A stretch of DNA of 15,548 nucleotides from an uncultured Flavobacterium sp. (GCA_946479395.1 CAMLFV010000049.1:1-15548), one strand, 5' to 3'; shown: positions 1 through 7,100, counted from the first letter of the stretch. Notes: generated by a model not told the origin, from the letters alone. Numbers and translations: made by a program.

Positions 1-318
1 GGTTTAACTCCAAAATTAGGTCCTATTGCAAATTGGGGATTAGAGATTGAAAAAAATGCCATTAAAGTAAACAACGCACTTGATTATCAGACCAATATAG
101 AAGGTGTTTATGCTATTGGCGATATTAATACCTATCCGGGTAAATTAAAATTGATTTTATGTGGATTTCACGAAGCTACTTTAATGTGTCAAAGTGTTTA
201 TAATCGAATAAATCCAGGTAAGAAATATGTATTGAAATATACTACCGTTTCAGGTATCGACGGGTTCGATGGAACACGTAAAGAAGCCGAAAAAGCGGTT
301 GTAAAAGCAATTGATTAA
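1..318 (+). CDS. Ferredoxin-NADP+ reductase, thioredoxin-reductase-like (3' end only)
   Basis: The gene is open at the left edge; the last 105 codons and the TAA stop are present. The family moves electrons between NADPH and ferredoxin using FAD and is a soluble cytosolic flavoprotein. What is visible is the C-terminal part of the FAD domain: GLTPKLGPIANWGLEI, then the conserved segment GVYAIGDINTYPGKLKLI that contacts FAD, then GFHEA. GD-x-x-TYPGK followed by GFGEA/GFHEA is typical of YumC-type reductases; a true thioredoxin reductase would have GD at the same place but a different following sequence. The redox-active CxxC of thioredoxin reductases would lie outside the window, so that distinction rests on the C-terminal pattern. 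The tail after GFHEA (about 60 residues) ends in a lysine/alanine-rich helix. A terminator hairpin follows directly. The [2Fe-2S] ferredoxin at 4142 is a plausible electron partner. Confidence 0.85.
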   Translation, partial: GLTPKLGPIANWGLEIEKNAIKVNNALDYQTNIEGVYAIGDINTYPGKLKLILCGFHEATLMCQSVYNRINPGKKYVLKYTTVSGIDGFDGTRKEAEKAVVKAID

Positions 319-333
319 TTGACGTAATATTAG

Positions 334-372
334 AAAAATCCCTTTCATGTTTTTAAGATGAAAGGGATTTTT
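334..372. terminator. Bidirectional hairpin terminator between converging genes
   Basis: A perfect 13-bp inverted repeat, AAATCCCTTTCAT at 336-348 and ATGAAAGGGATTT at 358-370, flanks a 9-base loop. Runs of A before it and T after it allow termination in both directions. It sits 15 bases after the reductase stop and just before the stop of the minus-strand lipoprotein gene. Confidence 0.85.
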
Positions 373-375
373 TAT

Positions 376-900
376 TTACTCTTTAATGATTTCTATTGGT
401 AATTCCGAGTATGGATATTCAACTCCGTTATATATAATTTTAATAATGTATTCATTAATACTATCTTTCTTATAAAAAACTGTTATGAAATCAAAACTAT
501 CTACATCATACTTTAATTTATAATATGCTTTAATTTCATTTTCACTATTTATTGTATCAATTATTGGAACAAAACGTAAACCTAAATTTATTACATTTCC
601 TTCTTCATCAGTTGCTTTGTTAAATATTTCAACGTAGTTCGCAATATCTGCAATCAATTCTCCTTTAATATATAAATCATTGCCATTTTCATCTGTAGCG
701 ATTAAGCTTAAGTATTCTTCTTTATATATACCTGTTACAAATAAATTTTCGCCATTGATGTTTTTATACGTAAAGTACTGCTTATGATTTATCTTCCTGT
801 CAGGAAATGGCTCTATAATAATCTCATTATCAAGCGTGTTGTCGCAACTGCTAATAAAACAAGCTATAATAAAACTGTATATTATTTTCACTACTCTCAT
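376..900 (-). CDS. Hypothetical lipoprotein, family not recognised
   Basis: The protein has 174 residues and I do not recognise its family. Residues 1-19 form a lipoprotein signal peptide: MRVVK, a hydrophobic stretch, then a lipobox ending FISSC with the acylated cysteine at position 19. The mature part begins DNTLDNE, so acidic residues follow the lipidated cysteine, as in many surface-exposed lipoproteins of this phylum. The rest alternates short hydrophobic and charged stretches with many Tyr, Ile and Asn residues and looks like a beta-rich periplasmic or surface domain. A hand count over 421-900 gives 124 G or C in 480 bases (about 26%), clearly lower than the enzyme genes to the right; for example, 6841-6900 has 27 in 60. 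This may indicate an accessory or recently acquired gene. It converges on the reductase gene and diverges from the transporter. No clear TAnnTTTG element was found upstream. Confidence 0.75.
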   Translation of the reverse strand: MRVVKIIYSFIIACFISSCDNTLDNEIIIEPFPDRKINHKQYFTYKNINGENLFVTGIYKEEYLSLIATDENGNDLYIKGELIADIANYVEIFNKATDEEGNVINLGLRFVPIIDTINSENEIKAYYKLKYDVDSFDFITVFYKKDSINEYIIKIIYNGVEYPYSELPIEIIKE

Positions 901-1047
901 AATTATTTAGTTTTGGACAATATTAATGGTTTACTTTCTAATTTTTTTCTAGTATTGTAAAATTAACGGAAAAATCCATATAGCCAAATTATTATATTTT
1001 TTTTGTAACATTTCGTTAAAAACACTACTTACTAAATAAAAAGCAGT

Positions 1048-2511
1048 ATGACATTTAAACAACTCGCCAATTTAGAATGGAAAGGCATGAAGCGTAAAGG
1101 CGGCATGGCACAAAGTATAATAATGGCAATTGGGAAAGGCTATTTCGGGCTTTGCTATTTAATTATCATGATCATAATGACTCCCGGTTTATTTAAATTC
1201 TCCGAAGAAGAAGGATTGGATCCGTTTCAGGGCTTTTTTAAATATGCCATTTATTTATGGTTGGGCGATCTGGTAATTAGATACTTTTTCCAAAAAATGC
1301 CAACCACTTTAGTAAAACCGTTGCTTATACAGAACGTTCGTAAAAAAACAATTGTAAACTACTGCCTAACCAAATCGGCATTGGCGTTTTTTAACTTTGT
1401 GAACCTTTTTATGGGCGTTGCCCTTTTACTTTTACTGGTATTAGACTATAAAGTAGGTTTTGTAGCAAGTTTTCTGTTTGCATTTTCGTTTACCATATTC
1501 TTTTGGGCAAACAACTTTTTGGTGCAGCTTTTAAATCACGTAAACAAATTTGCATTGCCGTTTTTAGTGATTTTTGCTGGAGTTTTGGCGTTAGATTATT
1601 TTAAATTTGTAGAAGTTACCGCTTACACCAAATATTTCTTTGAAGCACTTTACAATTATCCGTTTTTAATAGTAGTTGTAGCAGCATACTTGATTGCATT
1701 GCTTGTGGCGTGTTACCGTTTTTACTTTAAAAATTTATCGTTAGATAGTGCCGTAGTTGTTAAAAAAGAAACCTACAAATACTACGATTTAAACTTTTTA
1801 AACCGCTTTGGAAGATTGGCTCCGTTTTTAAAGTTAGATTTAAAACTGCTGACGCGTAACAAACGAACACGTACCGTTTTAATGATGAGTGCTTTATTTT
1901 TATTGTATGGTTTGATATTCTTTACAATGGATATGTATAAAACCAATACCTTTTTTACCATATTGGCTGCCATAATGATTACCGGCGGATTTATGATGCT
2001 TTTTGGGCAGTATGTGCCAAGTTGGGACAGCAGTTATTATCCGTTAATGATGACGCAGAATATCCCGTACCGAACGTATTTAGAATCAAAATGGTTGGTA
2101 ATGGTTTTAGGAACATTGGTTTCTACCGTACTGGCAAGTTTCTATCTGTTTTTTGGTTTGCAAACTTATTTAATAATCGTGGCAGTCGGCTTTTACAACA
2201 TTGGGTGGAACTGTTATATGTCATTAATTACAGGTGCATTTGTTCGTTCAAAAATCGATTTATCAAGCAATAAAAACGCATTTGGCGATAGTAAAGCATT
2301 TAGCGTTCAAACGTTATTATTAAGCATTCCTACTTTGGCAATTCCTATGGTGTTGTATTTAATTTTAACTACATTTTTACCTTTTAATACCGCAATTATT
2401 GTGTTTATAGCAATTGGTTTAGTCGGAATTTTACTTAAAAAGCCCATGTTTAATTTAATAGAAAATCTATACAAATCACAAAAATATAAAACCGTAAAAG
2501 CTTACAAATAG
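1048..2511 (+). CDS. ABC transporter permease, DUF5687 family
   Basis: This 487-residue integral membrane protein matches the DUF5687 family of Bacteroidota, which is known almost entirely as the membrane half of two-gene ABC transporters. Its N-terminus, MTFKQLANLEWKGMKRKGG, is a short amphipathic stretch seen at the start of these permeases. About ten hydrophobic segments follow, with a dense group around residues 110-185 and another near the C-terminus. A charged cytoplasmic loop around residues 235-280 (LDLKLLTRNKRTRTVLMMS) precedes the second half and may contact the ATPase. The stop is followed after two bases by the ATPase start, so the two genes are almost certainly co-transcribed and translationally coupled. 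The substrate is unknown and nothing in the sequence identifies it. I could not find a convincing TAnnTTTG promoter in the 147 bases upstream. Confidence 0.85.
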   Translation: MTFKQLANLEWKGMKRKGGMAQSIIMAIGKGYFGLCYLIIMIIMTPGLFKFSEEEGLDPFQGFFKYAIYLWLGDLVIRYFFQKMPTTLVKPLLIQNVRKKTIVNYCLTKSALAFFNFVNLFMGVALLLLLVLDYKVGFVASFLFAFSFTIFFWANNFLVQLLNHVNKFALPFLVIFAGVLALDYFKFVEVTAYTKYFFEALYNYPFLIVVVAAYLIALLVACYRFYFKNLSLDSAVVVKKETYKYYDLNFLNRFGRLAPFLKLDLKLLTRNKRTRTVLMMSALFLLYGLIFFTMDMYKTNTFFTILAAIMITGGFMMLFGQYVPSWDSSYYPLMMTQNIPYRTYLESKWLVMVLGTLVSTVLASFYLFFGLQTYLIIVAVGFYNIGWNCYMSLITGAFVRSKIDLSSNKNAFGDSKAFSVQTLLLSIPTLAIPMVLYLILTTFLPFNTAIIVFIAIGLVGILLKKPMFNLIENLYKSQKYKTVKAYK

Positions 2512-2513
2512 TT

Positions 2514-3215
2514 ATGATACAAGTAGAAAATTTAAAAAAGATATACGACGGAAATACCGTTTTAGATATACTGGGATTACAAATTCCAATTGGAGAAAGT
2601 TTTGGTTTGGTAGGTAACAACGGTGCCGGAAAAACCACTTTTTTTAGTCTGCTGTTAGATTTGATCGAACCGACACAGGGTTTCATTAAAAACAACAACG
2701 TTATTGTAAATAAAAGCGAAGATTGGAAAACATTTACCACCGCTTTTTTAGACGATAGTTTTTTAATTGGATACCTAACTTGCGAAGAATATTTTTACTT
2801 TTTGGGCGAATTGCGCAATCAATCAAAACAACAAGTCGATGCTTTTTTACAAACCTATGCCGATTTCTTTAACAACGAAATTTTAGGTAAAAATAAATTT
2901 ATCCGAGATCTATCAAAAGGAAATCAAAAGAAAGTTGGGATTATTGGAACTTTAGTCGGAAATCCTAAAGTGGTAATTTTAGATGAACCTTTTGCTAATT
3001 TAGATCCAACAACACAAATCCGTTTAAAAAAGATTTTACGAAGTATTGCCGATACCAAACAAACAACCTTATTGGTTTCAAGCCACGATTTAAATCATAC
3101 GTTTGAAATTTCAGACAGAATTGTGTGTTTTGAACGCGGTAGAATTATTAAGGACATTGACACTAAACAATATTCGTTCGAAGAATTAACTGCATTTTTC
3201 GATGTGGTAGTTTAA
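2514..3215 (+). CDS. ABC transporter ATP-binding protein, partner of the DUF5687 permease
   Basis: A 233-residue nucleotide-binding subunit of normal length for a one-domain ABC ATPase. Visible motifs are Walker A GNNGAGKT at residues 34-41, signature LSKGNQKK beginning at 133, Walker B VVILDEP with Asp157 and Glu158, D-loop NLD at 162-164 and the switch histidine at 191 (SSHD). The signature is LSKGN rather than LSGGQ, common in drug- and peptide-exporter-like ATPases. The Q-loop region reads TTAFLDDSFLIGYLT around residues 75-89, so the usual glutamine appears to be replaced by an aspartate. The catalytic Glu158 is intact, so the protein should hydrolyse ATP. It should power the permease encoded two bases upstream; the direction of transport is probably export, by inference from family resemblance. 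A palindromic terminator follows within a few bases. Confidence 0.92.
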   Translation: MIQVENLKKIYDGNTVLDILGLQIPIGESFGLVGNNGAGKTTFFSLLLDLIEPTQGFIKNNNVIVNKSEDWKTFTTAFLDDSFLIGYLTCEEYFYFLGELRNQSKQQVDAFLQTYADFFNNEILGKNKFIRDLSKGNQKKVGIIGTLVGNPKVVILDEPFANLDPTTQIRLKKILRSIADTKQTTLLVSSHDLNHTFEISDRIVCFERGRIIKDIDTKQYSFEELTAFFDVVV

Positions 3216-3216
3216 T

Positions 3217-3250
3217 AAAAAAACGAGCTTTTTAAAAGCTCGTTTTTTTT
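3217..3250. terminator. Bidirectional hairpin terminator
   Basis: A 10-bp inverted repeat, ACGAGCTTTT at 3223-3232 and AAAAGCTCGT at 3234-3243, lies between a run of seven A (3217-3223) and a run of eight T (3243-3250). It ends the ABC transporter operon on the plus strand and the AIM24-like gene on the minus strand. The minus-strand stop codon at 3249-3251 overlaps the T run, so the two genes have almost no spacer. Confidence 0.9.
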
Positions 3251-4049
3251 ATCGATTATCGCCATCAAGCAATCTACCTAAACCACCTAAAATACTTCCT
3301 TCACCTTGTGATTTTCCACCAGCGCTTGGTGCATGAGCAATGATTCTGTCTGCTAATCTGCTGAAAGGTAATGATTGTACATAAACTGTTCCCGGACCTT
3401 GCAATGTTGCAAAAAACAGACCTTCTCCACCAAAAACTGTATTTTTAATGCCGCCCACAAATTGTATGTCATAATTCACAGTACTTGTAAAACCAACAAT
3501 ACAACCAGTATCAACTTTTAAAATTTCGCCAGGTAATAATTCTTTTTTATGTAGTGTACCGCCAGCATGTATAAATGCTAAACCGTCGCCTTCTAATTTC
3601 TGCATAATAAAACCTTCTCCACCAAACAATCCTGTTCCTATTTTGCGGTTAAACTCAATACCAACCGATACACCTTTTGCTGCACAAAGAAATGCATCTT
3701 TCTGGCAGATGAATCTTCCGTTTAAGTTACGCAAATCTAAAGGAATAATTTTTCCAGGATAAGGTGATGCAAATGATACCTTTTTCTTTCCGTAATTAGT
3801 ATTGGTAAAAGTAGTCATAAACAAACCTTCACCTGTAACCCAGCGCTTTCCGGCGTTTAAGACTTTGCCAAACAAACCACCTTGCTGCTGGCTTCCGTCT
3901 CCAAAAATGGTTTCCATTTGTATGCCGTCATCCATCATCATAAAGCTTCCAGCTTCTGCAACAACAGTTTCTTGTGGGTCTAGTTCAATTTCTACAAACT
4001 GCATTTCTTCCCCAAAAATTTCATAGTCTATTTCGTGCGATCTCATCAT
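3249..4049 (-). CDS. AIM24 / TIGR00266 family protein
   Basis: A 266-residue soluble protein of the AIM24 family (TIGR00266), which is widespread in bacteria and archaea and has no firmly established bacterial role; the yeast relative AIM24 is mitochondrial. No signal peptide or membrane segment is seen, so it is probably cytosolic. The family features visible are the N-terminal [19 protein letters not shown] segment (about residues 19-37), repeated glycine-rich turns (GLFGGEGF near 141, [16 protein letters not shown] near 205-220) and a C-terminal Gly/Ser-rich tail. The repeated beta-strand and Gly-Gly-Glu-Gly turns fit the beta-sandwich expected for the family. Two tandem ATG codons occur at the start (4047-4049 and 4044-4046); either may be used. 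The gene is probably monocistronic: it converges on the ABC operon and diverges from the ferredoxin gene. Confidence 0.88.
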   Translation of the reverse strand: MMRSHEIDYEIFGEEMQFVEIELDPQETVVAEAGSFMMMDDGIQMETIFGDGSQQQGGLFGKVLNAGKRWVTGEGLFMTTFTNTNYGKKKVSFASPYPGKIIPLDLRNLNGRFICQKDAFLCAAKGVSVGIEFNRKIGTGLFGGEGFIMQKLEGDGLAFIHAGGTLHKKELLPGEILKVDTGCIVGFTSTVNYDIQFVGGIKNTVFGGEGLFFATLQGPGTVYVQSLPFSRLADRIIAHAPSAGGKSQGEGSILGGLGRLLDGDNR

Positions 4050-4119
4050 TTTTAATTTATAAATAATTAGTAATCATTTTAAAAATTTGTTACATAGGTT
4101 TATTAAAAATCATTATTAG

Positions 4120-4127
4120 TATCTTTG
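4120..4127 (+). promoter_or_regulatory. -7 promoter element (TATCTTTG) of the ferredoxin gene
   Basis: This is an exact match to the Bacteroidota housekeeping -7 element TAnnTTTG. No TTG lies at the usual 17-23 bases upstream. Transcription would start about 4-8 bases downstream, that is, at or just after the ATG at 4133, which favours the second ATG at 4142. Confidence 0.6.
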
Positions 4128-4141
4128 CAAAAATGCAGATT

Positions 4142-4477
4142 ATGAGCGATATTAAAATAACAATTATAGATAGAGAAGGAGCAGAGCATACCGTTGATGC
4201 ACCTACCGATATGAACATGAATGTAATGGAACTGGTACGTGCTTACGAATTAGCCGAAGAAGGAACCATTGGTATTTGTGGCGGTATGGCAATGTGTGCA
4301 TCGTGCCAATGTTATGTTTTAAACGAAGATGAAGTGAATTTGGTTGAGAAAAATCCAGATGAGGAAGCTATGCTTTGGGAGGCATTTAACGTTAGGGAAA
4401 ATAGTCGTTTAGGTTGTCAGATTCCAATTACACCAGAGATTGAAGGCTTGCGAATTGAATTGGCGCCTGAAGTTTAG
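4142..4477 (+). CDS. [2Fe-2S] ferredoxin, adrenodoxin type
   Basis: A 111-residue soluble electron carrier. The four cluster ligands are Cys46, Cys52 and Cys55 in CGGMAMCASC and Cys92 in LGCQI, giving the C-x5-C-x2-C...C spacing of adrenodoxin-type (vertebrate/bacterial Isc-type) ferredoxins rather than the plant type. An extra Cys57 follows the third ligand. The protein is acidic, as expected for a ferredoxin that docks on basic partners. Likely partners are the ferredoxin-NADP+ reductase at the left edge of the window and, less certainly, iron-sulfur assembly or an unknown oxygenase. An in-frame ATG at 4133 would add three residues (MQI), but the -7 promoter element ends only five bases before it, so the mRNA probably starts too late for it unless it is leaderless. 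The gene ends about 100 bases before a strong terminator. Confidence 0.9.
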   Translation: MSDIKITIIDREGAEHTVDAPTDMNMNVMELVRAYELAEEGTIGICGGMAMCASCQCYVLNEDEVNLVEKNPDEEAMLWEAFNVRENSRLGCQIPITPEIEGLRIELAPEV

Positions 4478-4582
4478 TAAATATTTAAATAAATGTATTT
4501 TTTACAGATAATTTTGTTACCTTTAAGAAAATTTTATAAAAAATAGTAAATTATAGATTTATTTTATTGGATTATTTTTATT

Positions 4583-4615
4583 GAAAAACGAAGAATTTCT
4601 TCGTTTTTCTTTTTT
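4583..4615. terminator. Bidirectional hairpin terminator
   Basis: A 13-base inverted repeat, GAAAAACGAAGAA at 4583-4595 and TTCTTCGTTTTTC at 4597-4609, is followed by a T run that includes the stop codon of the minus-strand gene. The formal one-base loop means the innermost pairs probably open. It separates the ferredoxin and DUF3050 genes. Confidence 0.8.
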
Positions 4616-5378
4616 AAATAACTAATGTTTCCTCTATAGCATCCCAAAGTTTAATGCGTACTTGTAATGCTTCTTTTGATACTTTAGCAACTTCGTTCCA
4701 TTTTTCTGCATCATTCCCACACAAATCATCAATCATTTTAAAAGCCATTGGTCCGTGCTCATCGGCATCTAATTCAATGTGGCGTTCAAAATAATAAATC
4801 AATTCGTTTAAGTTTGTTTCAGGAAAACTACGTTTAAATTCGTTTAAAATCTGTGTAAACATATTTGGTATTAAATCTTCTCTACCAAAAGTAAAAGCAG
4901 CAGCAATTTCGTGTGTTTTTCCATTTTTAATAGTGTTGAAAGTAAAGTTTAAAAATGCTTTAATGTTTTTATGAAGATTTGATTTTTCTATGGTTTCAAA
5001 AATGTCATTCGATTTTAAATCGGCAATAAAATTTTTAATTTCAGAAGTGTTTGCTTTACAGCTTTGCATAGCTTCCAAATACATTTCAAAATGACTTAAT
5101 CTTCTGCCATCTAAAGAAATATCCGATTCTTCTGCTAAAACAATTTCGTTAATTAAATATCTGGTTTCAGGGTTTTCTGATGCAAACCAAGGCGCGGTTG
5201 TACACGTTAATTTTTGTTGCAGTGCTTTAAGTAACGACATAAAATCCCAAACAGCATAAACATGAACTTGTAAAAACGTATGTAAATGTTCAATAGTTTT
5301 AATTTTTTTGTAAAGAGAATGTTCTAAAAGCTGATTACGTTCTTCGGTAATATAATTGTTGATTTCTTGAATGTTCAT
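4614..5378 (-). CDS. DUF3050 family protein, heme-oxygenase-like fold
   Basis: A 254-residue, all-helical soluble protein of the DUF3050 family, whose members are predicted to share the heme oxygenase-like helical fold; no reaction is established. Conserved-looking segments are HLHTFLQVHVYAVWDFMSLL (31-50), NEIVLAEESDI (77-87), SHFEMYLEAM (95-104), HEIAAAFTFGREDLIPNMF (156-174) and ERHIELDADEHGP (198-210). The last holds His200, Asp204 and His208 on one helix, which could be metal ligands. I chose the ATG at 5378. Upstream in-frame starts exist at 5429 (ATG) and 5441 (TTG), but a TAnnTTTG promoter element at 5396-5403 lies downstream of both. The added residues (LKYSLISRNFEENFKR) also do not look like family sequence. 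The gene diverges from a small membrane protein and converges on the ferredoxin gene. Confidence 0.85.
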   Translation of the reverse strand: MNIQEINNYITEERNQLLEHSLYKKIKTIEHLHTFLQVHVYAVWDFMSLLKALQQKLTCTTAPWFASENPETRYLINEIVLAEESDISLDGRRLSHFEMYLEAMQSCKANTSEIKNFIADLKSNDIFETIEKSNLHKNIKAFLNFTFNTIKNGKTHEIAAAFTFGREDLIPNMFTQILNEFKRSFPETNLNELIYYFERHIELDADEHGPMAFKMIDDLCGNDAEKWNEVAKVSKEALQVRIKLWDAIEETLVI

Positions 5379-5395
5379 GCGTTTAAAATTTTCCT

Positions 5396-5403
5396 CAAAA
5401 TTA
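5396..5403 (-). promoter_or_regulatory. -7 promoter element (TAATTTTG) of the DUF3050 gene
   Basis: Read on the minus strand this is an exact TAnnTTTG, about 17 bases upstream of the ATG at 5378. It decides the start: the longer in-frame starts at 5429 and 5441 would lie outside the transcript. No TTG is seen at the usual -33 distance. Confidence 0.5.
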
Positions 5404-5484
5404 CGTGATATTAAAGAATATTTAAGCATTATTATTAACAAGTGTAAATTTTTAAAAATATGTTTAACGGTATAATAAATTAAT

Positions 5485-5492
5485 TACTTTTG
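5485..5492 (+). promoter_or_regulatory. -7 promoter element (TACTTTTG) of the small membrane protein gene
   Basis: Exact TAnnTTTG match 19 bases before the ATG at 5512. A -33 TTG is not evident at the expected spacing. Confidence 0.5.
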
Positions 5493-5511
5493 TGGTTTAT
5501 TATCATCATCT

Positions 5512-5832
5512 ATGAAAGCTTTGTTAAAAGTTATAAAATGGTTATTAATTGTACTAACTGTTTTGTTGGTTGGATACATTTTAGGGATTTTTATATTCCA
5601 CGATGCGGCTTTTTACATGAATGAAAAATACCGTATTTATATGATTATTCAATTGGTGCATCTTGCGGCTTCATTAAGTGCATTATTTGTTATTTGGAGC
5701 AGTCAGTTGTTTGACCGTTGGAAAAAGATCGATCAAACATTATTAGTAGTGTTTTTATCAATTTTTGGATTGTGGTATTGGTATAAAAAATACGTTAAAA
5801 TTTATTTACACCACGAAAATAGAAAAGAGTAG
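5512..5832 (+). CDS. Small membrane protein of unknown function
   Basis: A 106-residue protein that I do not recognise. It has three hydrophobic segments, at about residues 9-30, 42-64 and 76-91, and short polar ends with a lysine/histidine-rich C-terminus (KIYLHHENRKE). The basic N-terminus (MKALLKVIKW) suggests that end is cytoplasmic; with three segments the C-terminus would then be outside, although the third segment (TLLVVFLSIFGLWYWY) followed by lysines could also re-enter. An aromatic-rich loop, FHDAAFYMNEKYRIYM, lies between the first two segments. The gene has its own -7 promoter element and its own terminator, so it appears monocistronic. It is divergent from the DUF3050 gene; shared regulation is possible but nothing else shows it. 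It reads as a genuine gene because of the promoter and terminator that frame it. Confidence 0.75.
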   Translation: MKALLKVIKWLLIVLTVLLVGYILGIFIFHDAAFYMNEKYRIYMIIQLVHLAASLSALFVIWSSQLFDRWKKIDQTLLVVFLSIFGLWYWYKKYVKIYLHHENRKE

Positions 5833-5850
5833 CTACTTATTAAGAAAGCA

Positions 5851-5878
5851 AAATCCCGAAGCAAAAACTTCGGGATTT
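5851..5878. terminator. Bidirectional hairpin terminator
   Basis: An 11-bp perfect stem, AAATCCCGAAG at 5851-5861 and CTTCGGGATTT at 5868-5878, with a six-base loop CAAAAA. It serves the small membrane protein gene on the plus strand and the acyl-CoA dehydrogenase gene on the minus strand. Confidence 0.85.
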
Positions 5879-5899
5879 CTTATTTATAAAAATCAAATC

Positions 5900-7078
5900 T
5901 TATTTAAAAGCTGGGAAACCGGTAACATCCATACCTGTAATTAACAAGTGAATGTCGTGTGTACCTTCATAAGTAACCACCGATTCTAAATTCATCATGT
6001 GACGCATAATAGAATATTCGCCTGTAATACCCATTCCACCTAACATTTGGCGCGCATCACGAGCAATAGTTAATGCCATATCCACGTTGTTACGTTTCGC
6101 CATTGATATTTGTGCCGATGTTGCTTTACCTTCGTTGCGTAAAACACCCAAACGCCAAGTTAATAGTTGTGCTTTAGTGATTTCGGTAATCATTTCGGCT
6201 AATTTTTTTTGTTGTAATTGAAAAGCCCCGATTGGCTTATCAAACTGAATGCGTTCTTTAGAATATCTTAAAGCCGTATCGTAACAATCCATTGCAGCAC
6301 CGATCGCCCCCCAAGCAATACCGTATCGAGCTGAATCTAAACAGCCAAGTGGTGCGCCTAATCCCGATTTGTTTGGTAATAAGTTTTCTTTAGGAACTTT
6401 TACGTTATCAAAAATTAATTCGCCGGTTGCCGATGCACGTAACGACCATTTGTTGTGTGTTTCCGGAGTTGTAAAACCTTCCATACCGCGTTCAACGATC
6501 AATCCGTGAATACGTCCGCTTTCGTCTTTCGCCCAAACTACAGCAATATCTGCAAATGGCGCGTTCGAAATCCACATTTTAGCTCCGTTTAACAAGTAAT
6601 GGTCTCCTTTGTCTTTAAAGTTGGTAACCATTCCGCCTGGGTTCGATCCAAAATCAGGTTCAGTTAAACCAAAGCAACCAATCATTTCGCCGGTTGCTAA
6701 TTTCGGAAGGTATTTCATGCGTTGTTCTTCGTTTCCGTATTTCCAAATTGGATACATTACTAACGATGATTGAACCGATGAGGTGGAACGTACACCTGAA
6801 TCGCCACGCTCAATTTCTTGCATAATTAATCCGTACGAAATCTGGTCTAATCCTGCACCACCGTATTCCACAGGAATATATGGTCCAAAACCGCCAATTT
6901 CGCCCAAACCTTTTACAATCTGTGTAGGGAATTCAGCACGTTGTGCGTAATCTTCAATAATGGGCGAAACTTCTTTCTTAACCCAAGCACGCGCAGCATC
7001 GCGTACTAATTTATGTTCTTCTGTAAGTAAATCGTCTAATAAATAATAATCTGGTGCCTGAAATAAATCCGGTTTCAT
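5900..7078 (-). CDS. Acyl-CoA dehydrogenase, glutaryl-CoA dehydrogenase-like
   Basis: A 392-residue FAD enzyme of full family length. Glutaryl-CoA dehydrogenase oxidises and decarboxylates glutaryl-CoA to crotonyl-CoA in lysine and tryptophan breakdown, passing electrons to an electron-transfer flavoprotein. Features that point to this subgroup are the segment RSTSSVQSSLVMYPI with Arg97, the position of the substrate-carboxylate arginine in GCDH, then GCFGLTEPDFGSNPGGM in the FAD-binding middle domain. In the C-terminal helical domain, YEGTHDIH carries Glu371, where GCDH has its catalytic base. The typical Q-K-L-A and GGMGITGEY motifs are present. The N-terminus, MKPDLFQAPDYYLLDDLLTEE, has no targeting signal, so the enzyme is cytosolic. 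No other lysine-degradation gene is in the window, so the exact substrate is not proven by context. Confidence 0.9.
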   Translation of the reverse strand: MKPDLFQAPDYYLLDDLLTEEHKLVRDAARAWVKKEVSPIIEDYAQRAEFPTQIVKGLGEIGGFGPYIPVEYGGAGLDQISYGLIMQEIERGDSGVRSTSSVQSSLVMYPIWKYGNEEQRMKYLPKLATGEMIGCFGLTEPDFGSNPGGMVTNFKDKGDHYLLNGAKMWISNAPFADIAVVWAKDESGRIHGLIVERGMEGFTTPETHNKWSLRASATGELIFDNVKVPKENLLPNKSGLGAPLGCLDSARYGIAWGAIGAAMDCYDTALRYSKERIQFDKPIGAFQLQQKKLAEMITEITKAQLLTWRLGVLRNEGKATSAQISMAKRNNVDMALTIARDARQMLGGMGITGEYSIMRHMMNLESVVTYEGTHDIHLLITGMDVTGFPAFK

Positions 7079-7100
7079 ATCTACAATTGTTTAGTTGTCA

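Noticed and set aside
901..1047. Promoters for the divergent lipoprotein and ABC transporter genes
   Set aside because: No exact TAnnTTTG element was found on either strand in this 147-base gap; the T run near 995-1004 is not preceded by TA at the right place.
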